Shown here one piece after another: positions 9,034-17,381 of a stretch of 64,000 bases of DNA. How positions within the stretch are numbered: position 1 is the first letter of the stretch; each line of letters opens with the position of its first letter. Source of the DNA: Marinobacter sp. ELB17 (GTDB lineage Bacteria > Pseudomonadota > Gammaproteobacteria > Pseudomonadales > Oleiphilaceae). The DNA lies in assembly GCF_000169375.1 (NCBI RefSeq), contig NZ_AAXY01000009.1, positions 62,001-126,000 on the forward strand, in the 5' to 3' direction. The notes beneath the pieces were generated by a model that was not told the origin of the DNA, searched no databases, and saw nothing but the letters and a program-made list of their open reading frames with translations. Both the position numbers and the translations under genes were made by a program.

Positions 9034-10001
9034 CTGAGTCGGTTGCCGAAGCCAATCTATCCGCAACCGGCGCCGATGTCCTTCGGCGCAAAGGGAAAAG
9101 CTTTTATTGGGCTGGTCAGTTATTGACCGCAGAACAGCTTGAGAGCGCCGCAGACCTGTATCAGATATGCCGAAGCATAGACGACTTGGCGGACGAGGCA
9201 TCAACACCCGCCCAAGCGATGGCAGCTGAGCGACAGCTTGGCGAGTTTCACCAGGCGCTGATATCCCGGCCAACATTGGCTGATGAAAACCCCAACCTTT
9301 ACCAGCAGGCGGAATCGCTGCTGGGAGACTATCCGATGGCGCTGAGTGCATTGGGTGATCTTGTTGACACGGTGCGTAGTGATCTTGACCTTGTCAGAGT
9401 GGCGGATCAGGCCGAGCTCCTTCGTTATTGCTACGGTGTGGCGGGAACGGTAGGGGTTATGATGACGTGCCTGTTAAACGCGCGTGAGCGGGAAAAAGCC
9501 CTACCGTACGCCATTGATTTAGGAATTGCCATGCAACTGACCAACATCTCTCGAGATGTTCTGGAGGACGCCCACTTAAACCGCTTGTACTTACCGGCCG
9601 ATGGGGCAACGGGCGCGATCGCGCCAGAAGATATTGTGGCTGGAAATCGAGTTGCCCGGCACAGTGCCTGGTTGGGCGTGCGCGATCTGCTGGGCATGTC
9701 CGAGGCCTATTATTGCAGTGGGTGGCAGGGTTTGGGTTATCTGCCGTTCAGGGCACGTCTGGCCATTGCCGTTGCTGCAAAGATCTATCGGCAAATTGGC
9801 CGACAGATTCTGCAAAGGGGCGAACAACGTTATTGGCAGAGCCGATGTGTGGTTGGTTCAGCCGAGAAACTGAGGGTGTCGGTGGGAGCCGTTGTTCAAC
9901 TGGCGGCAGGTGCAATCAACCGGCAGCCTATTCGTCACGATCGCGCACTGCATCAAGGCCTGACAACCAGCCTTAAACTGCGCCAGCCTGAAAAGCGATG
10001 A
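9030..10001 (+). CDS. crtB: phytoene synthase
   Basis: Joins two GGPP molecules to phytoene, between CrtE and CrtI in the pathway. The 323-residue squalene/phytoene synthase fold shows both Asp-rich motifs: R-S-I-D-D-L-A-D-E (about residues 48-56) and N-I-S-R-D-V-L-E-D (about 171-179), plus the N-R-L-Y-L-P that follows the second. ATG at 9030 overlaps the crtI stop by 4 bases, and the stop overlaps crtY by 4 bases. Confidence 0.95.
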   Translation: MTESVAEANLSATGADVLRRKGKSFYWAGQLLTAEQLESAADLYQICRSIDDLADEASTPAQAMAAERQLGEFHQALISRPTLADENPNLYQQAESLLGDYPMALSALGDLVDTVRSDLDLVRVADQAELLRYCYGVAGTVGVMMTCLLNAREREKALPYAIDLGIAMQLTNISRDVLEDAHLNRLYLPADGATGAIAPEDIVAGNRVARHSAWLGVRDLLGMSEAYYCSGWQGLGYLPFRARLAIAVAAKIYRQIGRQILQRGEQRYWQSRCVVGSAEKLRVSVGAVVQLAAGAINRQPIRHDRALHQGLTTSLKLRQPEKR

Positions 10002-11215
10002 ACCGTCGTCTTGAATCCGAACCTGAATCTGGACCAAAGCCCACAAGCCAGCGCGCTGGGCCACACGGTGAGTATGATCTTGTCATTATCGGAGCCGGGT
10101 TAGCCGGGCTCAGCCTGGCCTGCTGGCTCCTGCAGTTGGCAGAAGATGGGCAGGCAACATTACCCAGAGTCTGTTTCCTAGAACCACGAACATCCTACAG
10201 TAACGACCGAACATGGTGTTTCTGGGACCTTGAACCACATCCTTTTCGCGATCTTATCACCCATCGCTGGTTTCGCTGGCAGGTCAGCCAAGGTAAACAA
10301 ACAGCCTGTCAGTCTGACAGGGACGCTGCTTACGCAATGCTGCCGGCAGATGTTCTGTATCGGTATGCATTGGCCAAAATAGACGATAGTCCGGCCTTTG
10401 ATTTGCACCTTGGTGTGACCGTTAGCGGCGTTGAACACACCGATGATGGCGCTCTGGTGTCAGCGGATCAACGCCGTTGGCAGGCAAAGGCAGTCATAGA
10501 CACACGCCCTCCCGACAAGGGTCAGCTGATATCCGGCGTTGGGTTTTGGCAGGTTTTCTCAGGCCTTGAGATTACCTGTCCCAAGCACGGTTTTGATACC
10601 TCTACGGCCACACTGATGGATTTTCAGCCCGGCTATCCGCACCCTTGTTTTTTGTACCTGTTGCCTCTCGACGAGGATCACTTTCTGATTGAATGGACCG
10701 CCTTTCAACCGGAGAAGGAGCCTGCGCCGGACTATCGCTCAGACCTTGATTCATGGCTGCAGCGACAGGATCTGGGGTATTACGAGGTCACAAGAGAGGA
10801 GTCTGGTAGCCTGCCTATGCTGCGCATGCCGAATGTTCAGAGCCTTGGTCGGGTGATCAGGGCAGGCGTCGGTGCAGGCTGGATGAGGGCCGCCACCGGT
10901 TATCATTTTGTTAGTTGCCAAAGAGGCAGCGCGGCGCTTGCCCGGCAGATTCTTGCGGCTCACGCCAGTGGCGACTGGGTGCTTCAGGGCCCAACGGTGC
11001 GGGCTGGCTGGCTGGACTGGATGGACAGCGTGTTTCTGCGGGCATTGAAGCGGCACCCGGACAAAGCACCGCAATGGTTCGTGGGGCTGTTTGCTGCCAC
11101 GAGTGCCGCACAAATGAGCCGGTTTATGAACGACCAGCCACGCTGGCGTGATGCTCTGGCAGTGGCCAGCGCGCTACCGCCAGGGCCCTTTGTGCGAGCC
11201 GCATTGCCATGGTGA
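9998..11215 (+). CDS. crtY: lycopene beta-cyclase, CrtY type
   Basis: Cyclises both ends of lycopene to give beta-carotene. The 405-residue flavoprotein has a ~25-residue polar leader before the Rossmann start (Y-D-L-V-I-I-G-A-G-L-A-G-L), the N-D-R-T-W-C-F-W-D segment typical of CrtY, and F-L-I-E-W-T-A-F near the active-site region. Start overlaps crtB (ATGA), stop overlaps blh by 7 bases. No beta-carotene hydroxylase or ketolase gene follows, so the operon points to beta-carotene as the last carotenoid before retinal. Confidence 0.93.
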   Translation: MNRRLESEPESGPKPTSQRAGPHGEYDLVIIGAGLAGLSLACWLLQLAEDGQATLPRVCFLEPRTSYSNDRTWCFWDLEPHPFRDLITHRWFRWQVSQGKQTACQSDRDAAYAMLPADVLYRYALAKIDDSPAFDLHLGVTVSGVEHTDDGALVSADQRRWQAKAVIDTRPPDKGQLISGVGFWQVFSGLEITCPKHGFDTSTATLMDFQPGYPHPCFLYLLPLDEDHFLIEWTAFQPEKEPAPDYRSDLDSWLQRQDLGYYEVTREESGSLPMLRMPNVQSLGRVIRAGVGAGWMRAATGYHFVSCQRGSAALARQILAAHASGDWVLQGPTVRAGWLDWMDSVFLRALKRHPDKAPQWFVGLFAATSAAQMSRFMNDQPRWRDALAVASALPPGPFVRAALPW

Positions 11216-12174
11216 TAAACGAGGCCGCTACCACTGAAAATGTGCTTTATCGGAGTTCAGGCGGACGCCGTCACCAGTTTGTTATATTAATGATTGCCAG
11301 TCTCGCGCTGATCGTCGGCGTTATGTTGCCGGTTCTGTCTATTGAACAACAGTTCTGGATTGTATTGCTGCCTATTGGTGTGTTTGGTCTGTCCCACGGG
11401 GGCGCGGATCCCATGATTCTCAAGCAACTGACTGCGACGTCGCCAACCGGTTTGTTCGTTGTTCTGTGCGCCTATTTGATGGCCTCGTTGGCTTTTGTTG
11501 CGCTAATCTGGGTGCTGCCGGTGGGGGCGCTGCTGTTGTTTCTGGGTTTGTCGATCTGGCACTTTGGCTATACCGACGAAGCTTTTCTAAGCTCGGCGAA
11601 AAACCCTCTGTTGCGTTGGCTATTCGGCAGCACGCCCATCTTGGGTCCGATGCTCGGGCATCCGCAGCAAACGAGCGAGTTGTTTGCCTGGCTGATTAAG
11701 ATTGAACCACAGGTGGTTTTGGACATCGTGGTATGGCTTGGGCCTTGTTTGGCGGTGGTTTGGCTTTTTGGTTTCGGATGCCTGTTGTTCGGGCGCCTTA
11801 ACCGACCTGACCCAAGAGTGTTGGTCGAGTTATGCCTGGTGGGCGCGGCCTTGACTGCATTGCCACCGCTTCTGGGATTCGCGTTCTATTTTTGTGCGAT
11901 TCACAGCGTGCGTCATTTCCTTTCGATTGCCGAACACCGCTTGTTGTCGAATCAAAAAAGCCTATTCCAGGCGTTTCCGGTCCGTAAAATCTTGCCTGCA
12001 ACGCTGGGGGCGATCGCAATGGCGTGTGTCGCCTGGGGGGTGATCGTACTTATCGGGCCCTCCACGAGTTTGCTGGTTGACGCAGTCAGAGTCATGTTCT
12101 GGGCGCTGGCCGCGTTAACACTTCCGCACGCTATCATCGTCAGATTATGGTGGAATCAAAGGCTCGTTGAGTGA
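11209..12174 (+). CDS. blh: beta-carotene 15,15'-dioxygenase, Brp/Blh family
   Basis: Integral-membrane iron enzyme that splits beta-carotene into two retinals, the chromophore for the rhodopsin encoded upstream. The 321-residue product has multiple hydrophobic helices and conserved iron-ligand His motifs: G-L-S-H-G-G-A-D (~residue 60), W-H-F-G-Y and C-A-I-H-S-V-R-H. The ATG overlaps the crtY end by 7 bases, making it the last gene of the coupled operon. Presence next to crt genes and a rhodopsin makes the function clear. Confidence 0.94.
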   Translation: MVINEAATTENVLYRSSGGRRHQFVILMIASLALIVGVMLPVLSIEQQFWIVLLPIGVFGLSHGGADPMILKQLTATSPTGLFVVLCAYLMASLAFVALIWVLPVGALLLFLGLSIWHFGYTDEAFLSSAKNPLLRWLFGSTPILGPMLGHPQQTSELFAWLIKIEPQVVLDIVVWLGPCLAVVWLFGFGCLLFGRLNRPDPRVLVELCLVGAALTALPPLLGFAFYFCAIHSVRHFLSIAEHRLLSNQKSLFQAFPVRKILPATLGAIAMACVAWGVIVLIGPSTSLLVDAVRVMFWALAALTLPHAIIVRLWWNQRLVE

Positions 12175-12185
12175 GAGGACTGCTC

Positions 12186-12224
12186 AAAAAGATCGGTGAC
12201 GAATTTCAAATCCGTCCTCTTTGA
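12186..12224. repeat. degenerate copy of the dispersed palindrome
   Basis: GACGAATTT / AAATCCGTC (one mismatch) flank a single central base inside an outer CTCAAA / TTTGAG pairing. Layout and core resemble the perfect palindrome 40 bases downstream, so it looks like a decayed sister copy. Confidence 0.5.
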
Positions 12225-12251
12225 GTAAGAAAACCGGGGCCTAGGCAAGCC

Positions 12252-12276
12252 GGGGACAGATTTGAAATCTGTCCCC
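12252..12276. repeat. perfect 25-bp palindrome (dispersed repeat)
   Basis: GGGGACAGATTT, one central base, then its exact reverse complement. The same element, 23 bases long with the opposite central base, lies after purA at 61949-61971. It is intergenic in both places and sits at gene ends. It resembles REP-like elements mobilised by stand-alone Y1 (RAYT) transposases, but no such gene is in the window. Confidence 0.85.
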
Positions 12277-12283
12277 TAAGAGC

Positions 12284-12316
12284 AAAAAAACCGGGGCTCA
12301 GGGCCCCGGTTTTTTC
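12284..12316. terminator. bidirectional terminator between blh and serA
   Basis: CCGGGGC (12291-12297) pairs with GCCCCGG (12303-12309); a run of seven A precedes and six T follow, so the hairpin reads as a terminator on both strands. It serves the convergent crt operon and serA. Confidence 0.92.
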
Positions 12317-12333
12317 TAAGCAGCCTTGCGGGC

Positions 12334-13563
12334 TTAAAACAGCACGCGGCAGCGAATGGTGCCTTTCACTTCCAGCAATTTTTCCAGCGCCAGCTCACCG
12401 TAGGCCTTGTCGACGTCGATTACCACGTAGCCAATGTCGTCCTTGGTTTGCAGGTACTGACCGCAGACGTTGATACCGTTAGCGGAAAAGACTTGGTTGA
12501 TCTCTGACATCACGCCCGGCACGTTTTCGTGAATGTGCAGCAGCCGATGCTGGTTCGGGTGCGAGGGCAGGGCCACTTCGGGGAAGTTCACTGACGATAC
12601 AGATGTACCGTTGTCGCTGTACATGGACAGTTTTTCAGCGACTTCACGGCCGATATTTTCCTGGGCTTCGATGGTGGAGCCACCCACGTGTGGGGTCAGG
12701 ATGACGTTATCGAATTCGCGCAGCGGTGAGACAAACTCTTCGCTGTTGGATTTTGGTTCAACCGGGAAAACGTCAACGGCAGCGCCCAGCAACTTTCCGC
12801 TGCGCAAGGAGTCAGCCAGGGCCTCAATATCGACCACGGTGCCGCGCGAGGCGTTCATCAGAATAGAACCCGGCTTCATTTGCGCGAGCTGCTCGGCTTT
12901 GAACATGTATTTGGTGGCTGCGGTCTCCGGTACGTGCAGGCTCACCACATCACACAGGTTTAGCAGTTCCTGCATGGAACCCACTTGCGTGGCGTTACCG
13001 ATGGAGAGTTTGGATACCACATCGTAAAAGTACACTTCCATGCCCAAGCCTTCGGCCAGCACACTGAACTGGGTACCAATGTTGCCATAGCCAATAATGC
13101 CCAGCTTCTTGCCGCGGATTTCATAGCTGTTTTTGGCCGACTTAATCCACTCGCCACGGTGGGCCTTGGCGTTCTTTTCCGGCACGCCGCGCAGCAACAA
13201 AATGGCTTGCGCCAACACCAGCTCGGCTACTGAGCGAGTGTTGGAGAAGGGCGCATTAAACACCGCCACACCGCGGCGCGTGGCAGCCTGCAGGTCTACT
13301 TGGTTGGTGCCAATACAGAAGCAACCCACCGCCACCAATTTCTTGGCCGCTTCGAATACGGCCTCTGTCAGCTGTGTGCGCGACCGAAGGCCGACAAAAT
13401 GCGCGTCGGCAATTTTCTTGATCAGCTCGTCTTCAGCCAACGAGTGCGACAGGGACTCAATGTTGGTGTAACCGGCGGCGTGCAGAGAATCGAGTGCAGA
13501 CTGGTGCACGCCTTCCAGCAACAGAATTCGAATTTTTCTTTTTTGCAGAGACGTATTGGACAT
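12334..13563 (-). CDS. serA: D-3-phosphoglycerate dehydrogenase
   Basis: First step of serine synthesis: 3-phosphoglycerate to 3-phosphohydroxypyruvate. The 409-residue length and architecture match the E. coli type: catalytic and NAD domains (G-I-I-G-Y-G-N-I-G-T-Q) with the active-site His in P-H-V-G-G-S-T, and a C-terminal ACT domain (~residues 335-409) for serine feedback. ATG 13563 is chosen over an upstream start at 13599 because it gives the family's usual leader. Divergent from a D-2-hydroxyglutarate dehydrogenase gene, which fits the known 2-oxoglutarate-coupled SerA reaction. serB lies in the same window. Confidence 0.96.
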   Translation of the reverse strand: MSNTSLQKRKIRILLLEGVHQSALDSLHAAGYTNIESLSHSLAEDELIKKIADAHFVGLRSRTQLTEAVFEAAKKLVAVGCFCIGTNQVDLQAATRRGVAVFNAPFSNTRSVAELVLAQAILLLRGVPEKNAKAHRGEWIKSAKNSYEIRGKKLGIIGYGNIGTQFSVLAEGLGMEVYFYDVVSKLSIGNATQVGSMQELLNLCDVVSLHVPETAATKYMFKAEQLAQMKPGSILMNASRGTVVDIEALADSLRSGKLLGAAVDVFPVEPKSNSEEFVSPLREFDNVILTPHVGGSTIEAQENIGREVAEKLSMYSDNGTSVSSVNFPEVALPSHPNQHRLLHIHENVPGVMSEINQVFSANGINVCGQYLQTKDDIGYVVIDVDKAYGELALEKLLEVKGTIRCRVLF

Positions 13564-13789
13564 GGGCTTACTTTCCAACTTTTTGTCGCGTTTAACCACC
13601 CGTGGCCAGTCATTTCAGATTTACATCGCATGGGCTGACGCACAGAACAGGAGCGGTATGATAACATAATCTTTGGCGTTGGCAGCGTGCCGAACATCCC
13701 CATTTTTATACGGACCTGGCGCTGCCAGCCGGTCTTTTTTTGACCGTGCCGTCCTATTTCGAGACACACTTGAGCGAGAGCCCAGCCTG

Positions 13790-15193
13790 ATGACACATGA
13801 ACAGATCATAGCCGCCCTGAAGCAACTGATGGCCAAGGGCGACGCCCCAGGCAAAGTGCTGACAGATCCGTCTGATCTTGCCACTTACGGCACCGACTGG
13901 ACTCGGATATACACCCCAAACCCAGTCGCTATTGTGCTGCCGAAAACCACCGAACACGTGCAGACGCTGGTTCAGTTCGCCAACCAAAACAACGTTGCTT
14001 TGGTGCCGTCTGGCGGTCGAACTGGCTTGAGCGCCGGCGCCGTAGCCGCCAACGGTGAAGTGGTGGTGGCGTTTGACAATATGAACCAAATTCTGGACTT
14101 CAACGCCAGTGACCGCACCGTGCGTTGCCAGGCCGGTGTTATCACTGAACAGCTGCAGAATTTTGCCGAAGAAAACGGCCTTTATTACCCGGTGGACTTT
14201 GCGTCCGCCGGCTCCAGCCAGCTGGGCGGCAACCTGTCCACCAACGCCGGTGGCATCAAAGTTATCCGCTATGGCATGAGCCGCGACTGGGTTGCCGGCC
14301 TAAAAGTCGTCACCGGTAAAGGCGATGTTCTGGATCTGAACAAAGACCTGGAAAAGAACAACACCGGCTACGACCTTCGCCACTTGTTTATCGGTGCCGA
14401 AGGGACCCTGGGTTTTATTACCGAAGCCACAATGAAGCTGTCACGCCAGCCCGACAACCTTACCGTGTTGGTACTGGGCCTGAACGACCTGGGCAGCACC
14501 ATGGACGTGCTGAACACCTTCCGCAGTAAGCTGGACTTAACGGCTTACGAGTTTTTCTCTCACCAGGCGATGAATCACGTGCTGGCCCACGGCCAGGTAA
14601 AAGCGCCTTTTGACACCGAAGCGCCTTACTACGCGCTGCTCGAATTTGAAGCGGTGTCTGAACAGGTGATGGAACAAGCCATGGAACTGTTCGAGCAGTG
14701 CATGGAAAACGGCTGGGTGCTCGACGGCGTGATCAGCCAAAGCGAAACCCAGGCTCAGAACTTGTGGCTGCTGCGCGAGCGCATCTCTGAATCCATCGCT
14801 CCGCGCATCCCCTATAAAAACGACATTTCTGTGGTGGTGTCCCGGGTGCCGGGCTTTCTGGAAGAAATCAATCAAGTGGTCAGCGACCACTATCCGGATT
14901 TCGAAATTATCTGGTTTGGTCACATCGGCGACGGCAACCTGCACCTGAACATCCTCAAACCTGAGGACATGGCGAAAGAAGATTTCTTCGAAAAGTGCCA
15001 GAAGGTAAACAAGTGGGTGTTTGAAATCGTCGAAAGATACCAGGGCAGCGTGTCCGCCGAGCACGGCGTGGGCATGACCAAAAAAGCCTACCTGCAGTAC
15101 ACCCGAAGCGAAACTGAAATTGCGTATCTGAGAGGCATTAAGCAGGTTTTTGACCCCAACGGCATTATCAACCCGGGTAAAATCTTCGACTGA
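13790..15193 (+). CDS. FAD-linked D-2-hydroxyglutarate dehydrogenase
   Basis: A 467-residue FAD-binding-4/FAD-oxidase-C flavoprotein of the GlcD/D2HGDH group. P-S-G-G-R-T-G-L-S-A-G-A and G-S-S-Q-L-G-G-N-L-S-T-N-A-G-G-I form the FAD site; the C-terminal metal-binding G-H-I-G-D-G-N-L-H-L-N and S-A-E-H-G-V-G motifs are intact. It is divergent from serA. In Pseudomonas this neighbour oxidises D-2-hydroxyglutarate formed by SerA when it uses 2-oxoglutarate as hydride acceptor (established there, inferred here). ATG 13790 fits the family N-terminus; the open frame extends upstream without homologous features. A lactate dehydrogenase role is less likely given context. Confidence 0.87.
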   Translation: MTHEQIIAALKQLMAKGDAPGKVLTDPSDLATYGTDWTRIYTPNPVAIVLPKTTEHVQTLVQFANQNNVALVPSGGRTGLSAGAVAANGEVVVAFDNMNQILDFNASDRTVRCQAGVITEQLQNFAEENGLYYPVDFASAGSSQLGGNLSTNAGGIKVIRYGMSRDWVAGLKVVTGKGDVLDLNKDLEKNNTGYDLRHLFIGAEGTLGFITEATMKLSRQPDNLTVLVLGLNDLGSTMDVLNTFRSKLDLTAYEFFSHQAMNHVLAHGQVKAPFDTEAPYYALLEFEAVSEQVMEQAMELFEQCMENGWVLDGVISQSETQAQNLWLLRERISESIAPRIPYKNDISVVVSRVPGFLEEINQVVSDHYPDFEIIWFGHIGDGNLHLNILKPEDMAKEDFFEKCQKVNKWVFEIVERYQGSVSAEHGVGMTKKAYLQYTRSETEIAYLRGIKQVFDPNGIINPGKIFD

Positions 15194-15212
15194 TAAGGTG
15201 GCTAGCGCGGAC

Positions 15213-15896
15213 ATGAAGCGACACATCGTAGTACTCAGCGGCGCTGGCATCAGCGCCGAAAGTGGCTTGGCCACCTTCCGTGACAACGATGGGCTGTGGG
15301 AAAAACATAACGTATCCGATGTAGCCACCCCCGAAGCCTTTCAGCGCGACCCGGCGTTGGTGCTTCGCTTCTACAACGAACGCCGTCGCCAACTGGCGAA
15401 CACCCAACCCAACCGCGCTCACCGCTTGCTGGCGGAGCTGGAGCGCAGTTATCGGGTGACCATAGTCACCCAGAACGTAAATGACTTACACGAACGCGGC
15501 GGCTCTACCCAAGTGTTACACCTGCACGGCGAACTCACCAAGGCCCGCAGCAGCAAAAACCCCCGAGCCATTCACACCATCGGCTACCGCGATATCAGCT
15601 TGGGTGAACGCAGCCAAGACTGCAGCCAACTGCGCCCCCACATCGTCTGGTTCGGCGAAGACGTCCCGATGCTGGAAGTCGCTATCGACATAGTCCGCAG
15701 CGCCGACGACCTGCTCATAGTCGGCACCTCCCTACAAGTCTACCCGGCCGCCGGCCTGGTCCACGAAGTAGAGCGCGACGTGCCCATCACCTTCATCGAC
15801 CCGGTCACCCCGACAGGAAGATTCTCCCGCGCCCGGTTTATTCAAAAAAGCGCAGTGGAAGGCGTAGCAGAATGGGTAAACAGTTTTAAGCGATAA
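15213..15896 (+). CDS. cobB: Sir2-family NAD-dependent deacylase lacking the zinc cysteines
   Basis: A 227-residue class III sirtuin. NAD-binding G-A-G-I-S-A-E-S-G and the catalytic His in H-L-H-G-E (H105) are present. Y54 and R57 (F-Y-N-E-R-R) match the Tyr/Arg pair linked to succinyl-lysine preference in SIRT5/CobB. Unusually, the two CxxC zinc pairs are absent: only Cys137 remains between the HGE motif and R-P-H-I-V-W-F-G-E. The canonical T-Q-N-I-D is T-Q-N-V-N-D (Asn90 for Asp). It starts 20 bases after the flavoprotein stop, so they may be co-transcribed. Zinc-less bacterial sirtuins exist as a clade; activity here is inferred. Confidence 0.85.
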   Translation: MKRHIVVLSGAGISAESGLATFRDNDGLWEKHNVSDVATPEAFQRDPALVLRFYNERRRQLANTQPNRAHRLLAELERSYRVTIVTQNVNDLHERGGSTQVLHLHGELTKARSSKNPRAIHTIGYRDISLGERSQDCSQLRPHIVWFGEDVPMLEVAIDIVRSADDLLIVGTSLQVYPAAGLVHEVERDVPITFIDPVTPTGRFSRARFIQKSAVEGVAEWVNSFKR

Positions 15897-15954
15897 TAGA
15901 AGAACCAACGGGCAAGAACCAGAAAGACCTGTGCCGATTACTCAGAGCTAGAAA

Positions 15955-17265
15955 TTAACGAAACTCCGCCAAATACGCCCGCAACTCATTACCAAAAGCC
16001 GCCTGAACTCCCAGCCGCTTCAACATCCAGTAATGCCCCGCAATCATCCGGTCAATAAAAATACTCTCCACCGGCGGTTTGAAAGAATCCAGATACTTAA
16101 ACACCGTACTCGTCTTGGCTGCCACATCCTTATGCAGTCGCGCCTCACCAAAATCGTAGGGTTGCTCAGACTCAAACGGCACAACCAAAATATCCCGCCA
16201 CATGGCGTAATAGGCCTCATCAATCGCCGGTTGGCTTTCGACCCGCGCACCCAAATCGATCAAATACTGGTCCAGCGCCTTATAATCCTGATCTAAAGCA
16301 GCCGTCACCGCATTGCGGTAAGCCCGCACAATCTCCGGCTTCAGCTTTTTCACACAGCCAAAATCGTACATCACAATGGTGCCATCTGGCCGGTAAGCAA
16401 AGTTACCGGCGTGTGGGTCACCGTGAATGCACTGAAAACGAAACAATTGATCAGCCATCGCGGTAAAAATGCGGTGGCCGATCAGATTGATGGTGTCCTG
16501 GTCGTAACGCTCTGGGGTGATATCACCTACGTGGTCACCTTCCTCCAGCTCCAGAGTCATCACGTGGCGGGTTGAATGGCTGCGCACCACCGCTGGAATA
16601 ACCACCCAGCGATCGTTGCGATGAAACTCGCGGAACACATCAAGATTGCGGGCTTCGTTGTCGTAATCCAGCTCTTCGTGCAGGCGCTCGCGGATTTCAC
16701 CGAACAGCTGATCTACCGATTCCTTGGGCATTTTCAGCAGGCCGCCCAGCTTTAGAGCCAGGCGGAGCTGCTTGAGGTCGGAGTCACAGGATTCATCAAC
16801 ACCCGGGTATTGCACCTTCACGATAACATCGGTGCCATCGTGCATCCGCGCCCGATGTACCTGGCCGATAGAAGCTGCCGCGTAAGGTGCTTCCTGCAGG
16901 TACTCGTAAAGCTCGTGTACTGGTTTGCCCAAGGCGGTTTCAATTTGCTGGCGAATCACCTCGAAGGGCATGGGCGGCGCTTCTTTTTGAAGCTTTTGCA
17001 GGGCGTCAGAAAATTCACGAGGTAGAAAATCTTGGGTTTGCGAGGCTATTTGGCCCACCTTCATGGCGGCGCCTTTCATTTCCCCCAAAGTGTCGGTAAT
17101 ACGCGCCGCCATGCGGCTATAGCTTTCGCTGCGGGCCCCTTCATCATTTTCACTACTGAAGAAACTGCGCGCCTTTTGGCCAGCAAATTGTCCGGCCACG
17201 GAGGCAGTCATACCTGCGAGTTTGAAAAAACGACCACTGCGGGTGGTAACCGGTTTTTTTGCCAT
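15955..17265 (-). CDS. ABC1/ADCK-family atypical kinase (AarF/UbiB-like)
   Basis: A 436-residue protein with the ABC1 hallmark K-x-G-Q motif (M-K-V-G-Q-I-A-S-Q, ~residue 66), an Ala-rich nucleotide loop (A-A-A-S-I-G-Q-V-H) and the catalytic-loop H-G-D-P-H-A-G-N-F with M-Y-D-F-G downstream. Family members support coenzyme Q or lipid metabolism as small-molecule kinases/ATPases. It lacks the C-terminal membrane helices of true UbiB, so it is probably a soluble paralogue. It is transcribed toward the sirtuin gene (convergent). Specific substrate unknown. Confidence 0.85.
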   Translation of the reverse strand: MAKKPVTTRSGRFFKLAGMTASVAGQFAGQKARSFFSSENDEGARSESYSRMAARITDTLGEMKGAAMKVGQIASQTQDFLPREFSDALQKLQKEAPPMPFEVIRQQIETALGKPVHELYEYLQEAPYAAASIGQVHRARMHDGTDVIVKVQYPGVDESCDSDLKQLRLALKLGGLLKMPKESVDQLFGEIRERLHEELDYDNEARNLDVFREFHRNDRWVVIPAVVRSHSTRHVMTLELEEGDHVGDITPERYDQDTINLIGHRIFTAMADQLFRFQCIHGDPHAGNFAYRPDGTIVMYDFGCVKKLKPEIVRAYRNAVTAALDQDYKALDQYLIDLGARVESQPAIDEAYYAMWRDILVVPFESEQPYDFGEARLHKDVAAKTSTVFKYLDSFKPPVESIFIDRMIAGHYWMLKRLGVQAAFGNELRAYLAEFR

Positions 17266-17381
17266 GCCAGATATACGCTCCTAACCAAAAAACGATTCAG
17301 CGTCGCTACGTTAGACCACGCTGAGGGTGTTGTCTAAAGCTCGTTTTATATCACTCTTTAAATCTCTTTCTAAATCTTTTT

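Noticed and set aside
14537..15328. 263-codon minus-strand frame opposite the D-2-hydroxyglutarate dehydrogenase
   Set aside because: Mirror frame of a conserved gene, with His/Val/Phe-rich shadow composition.
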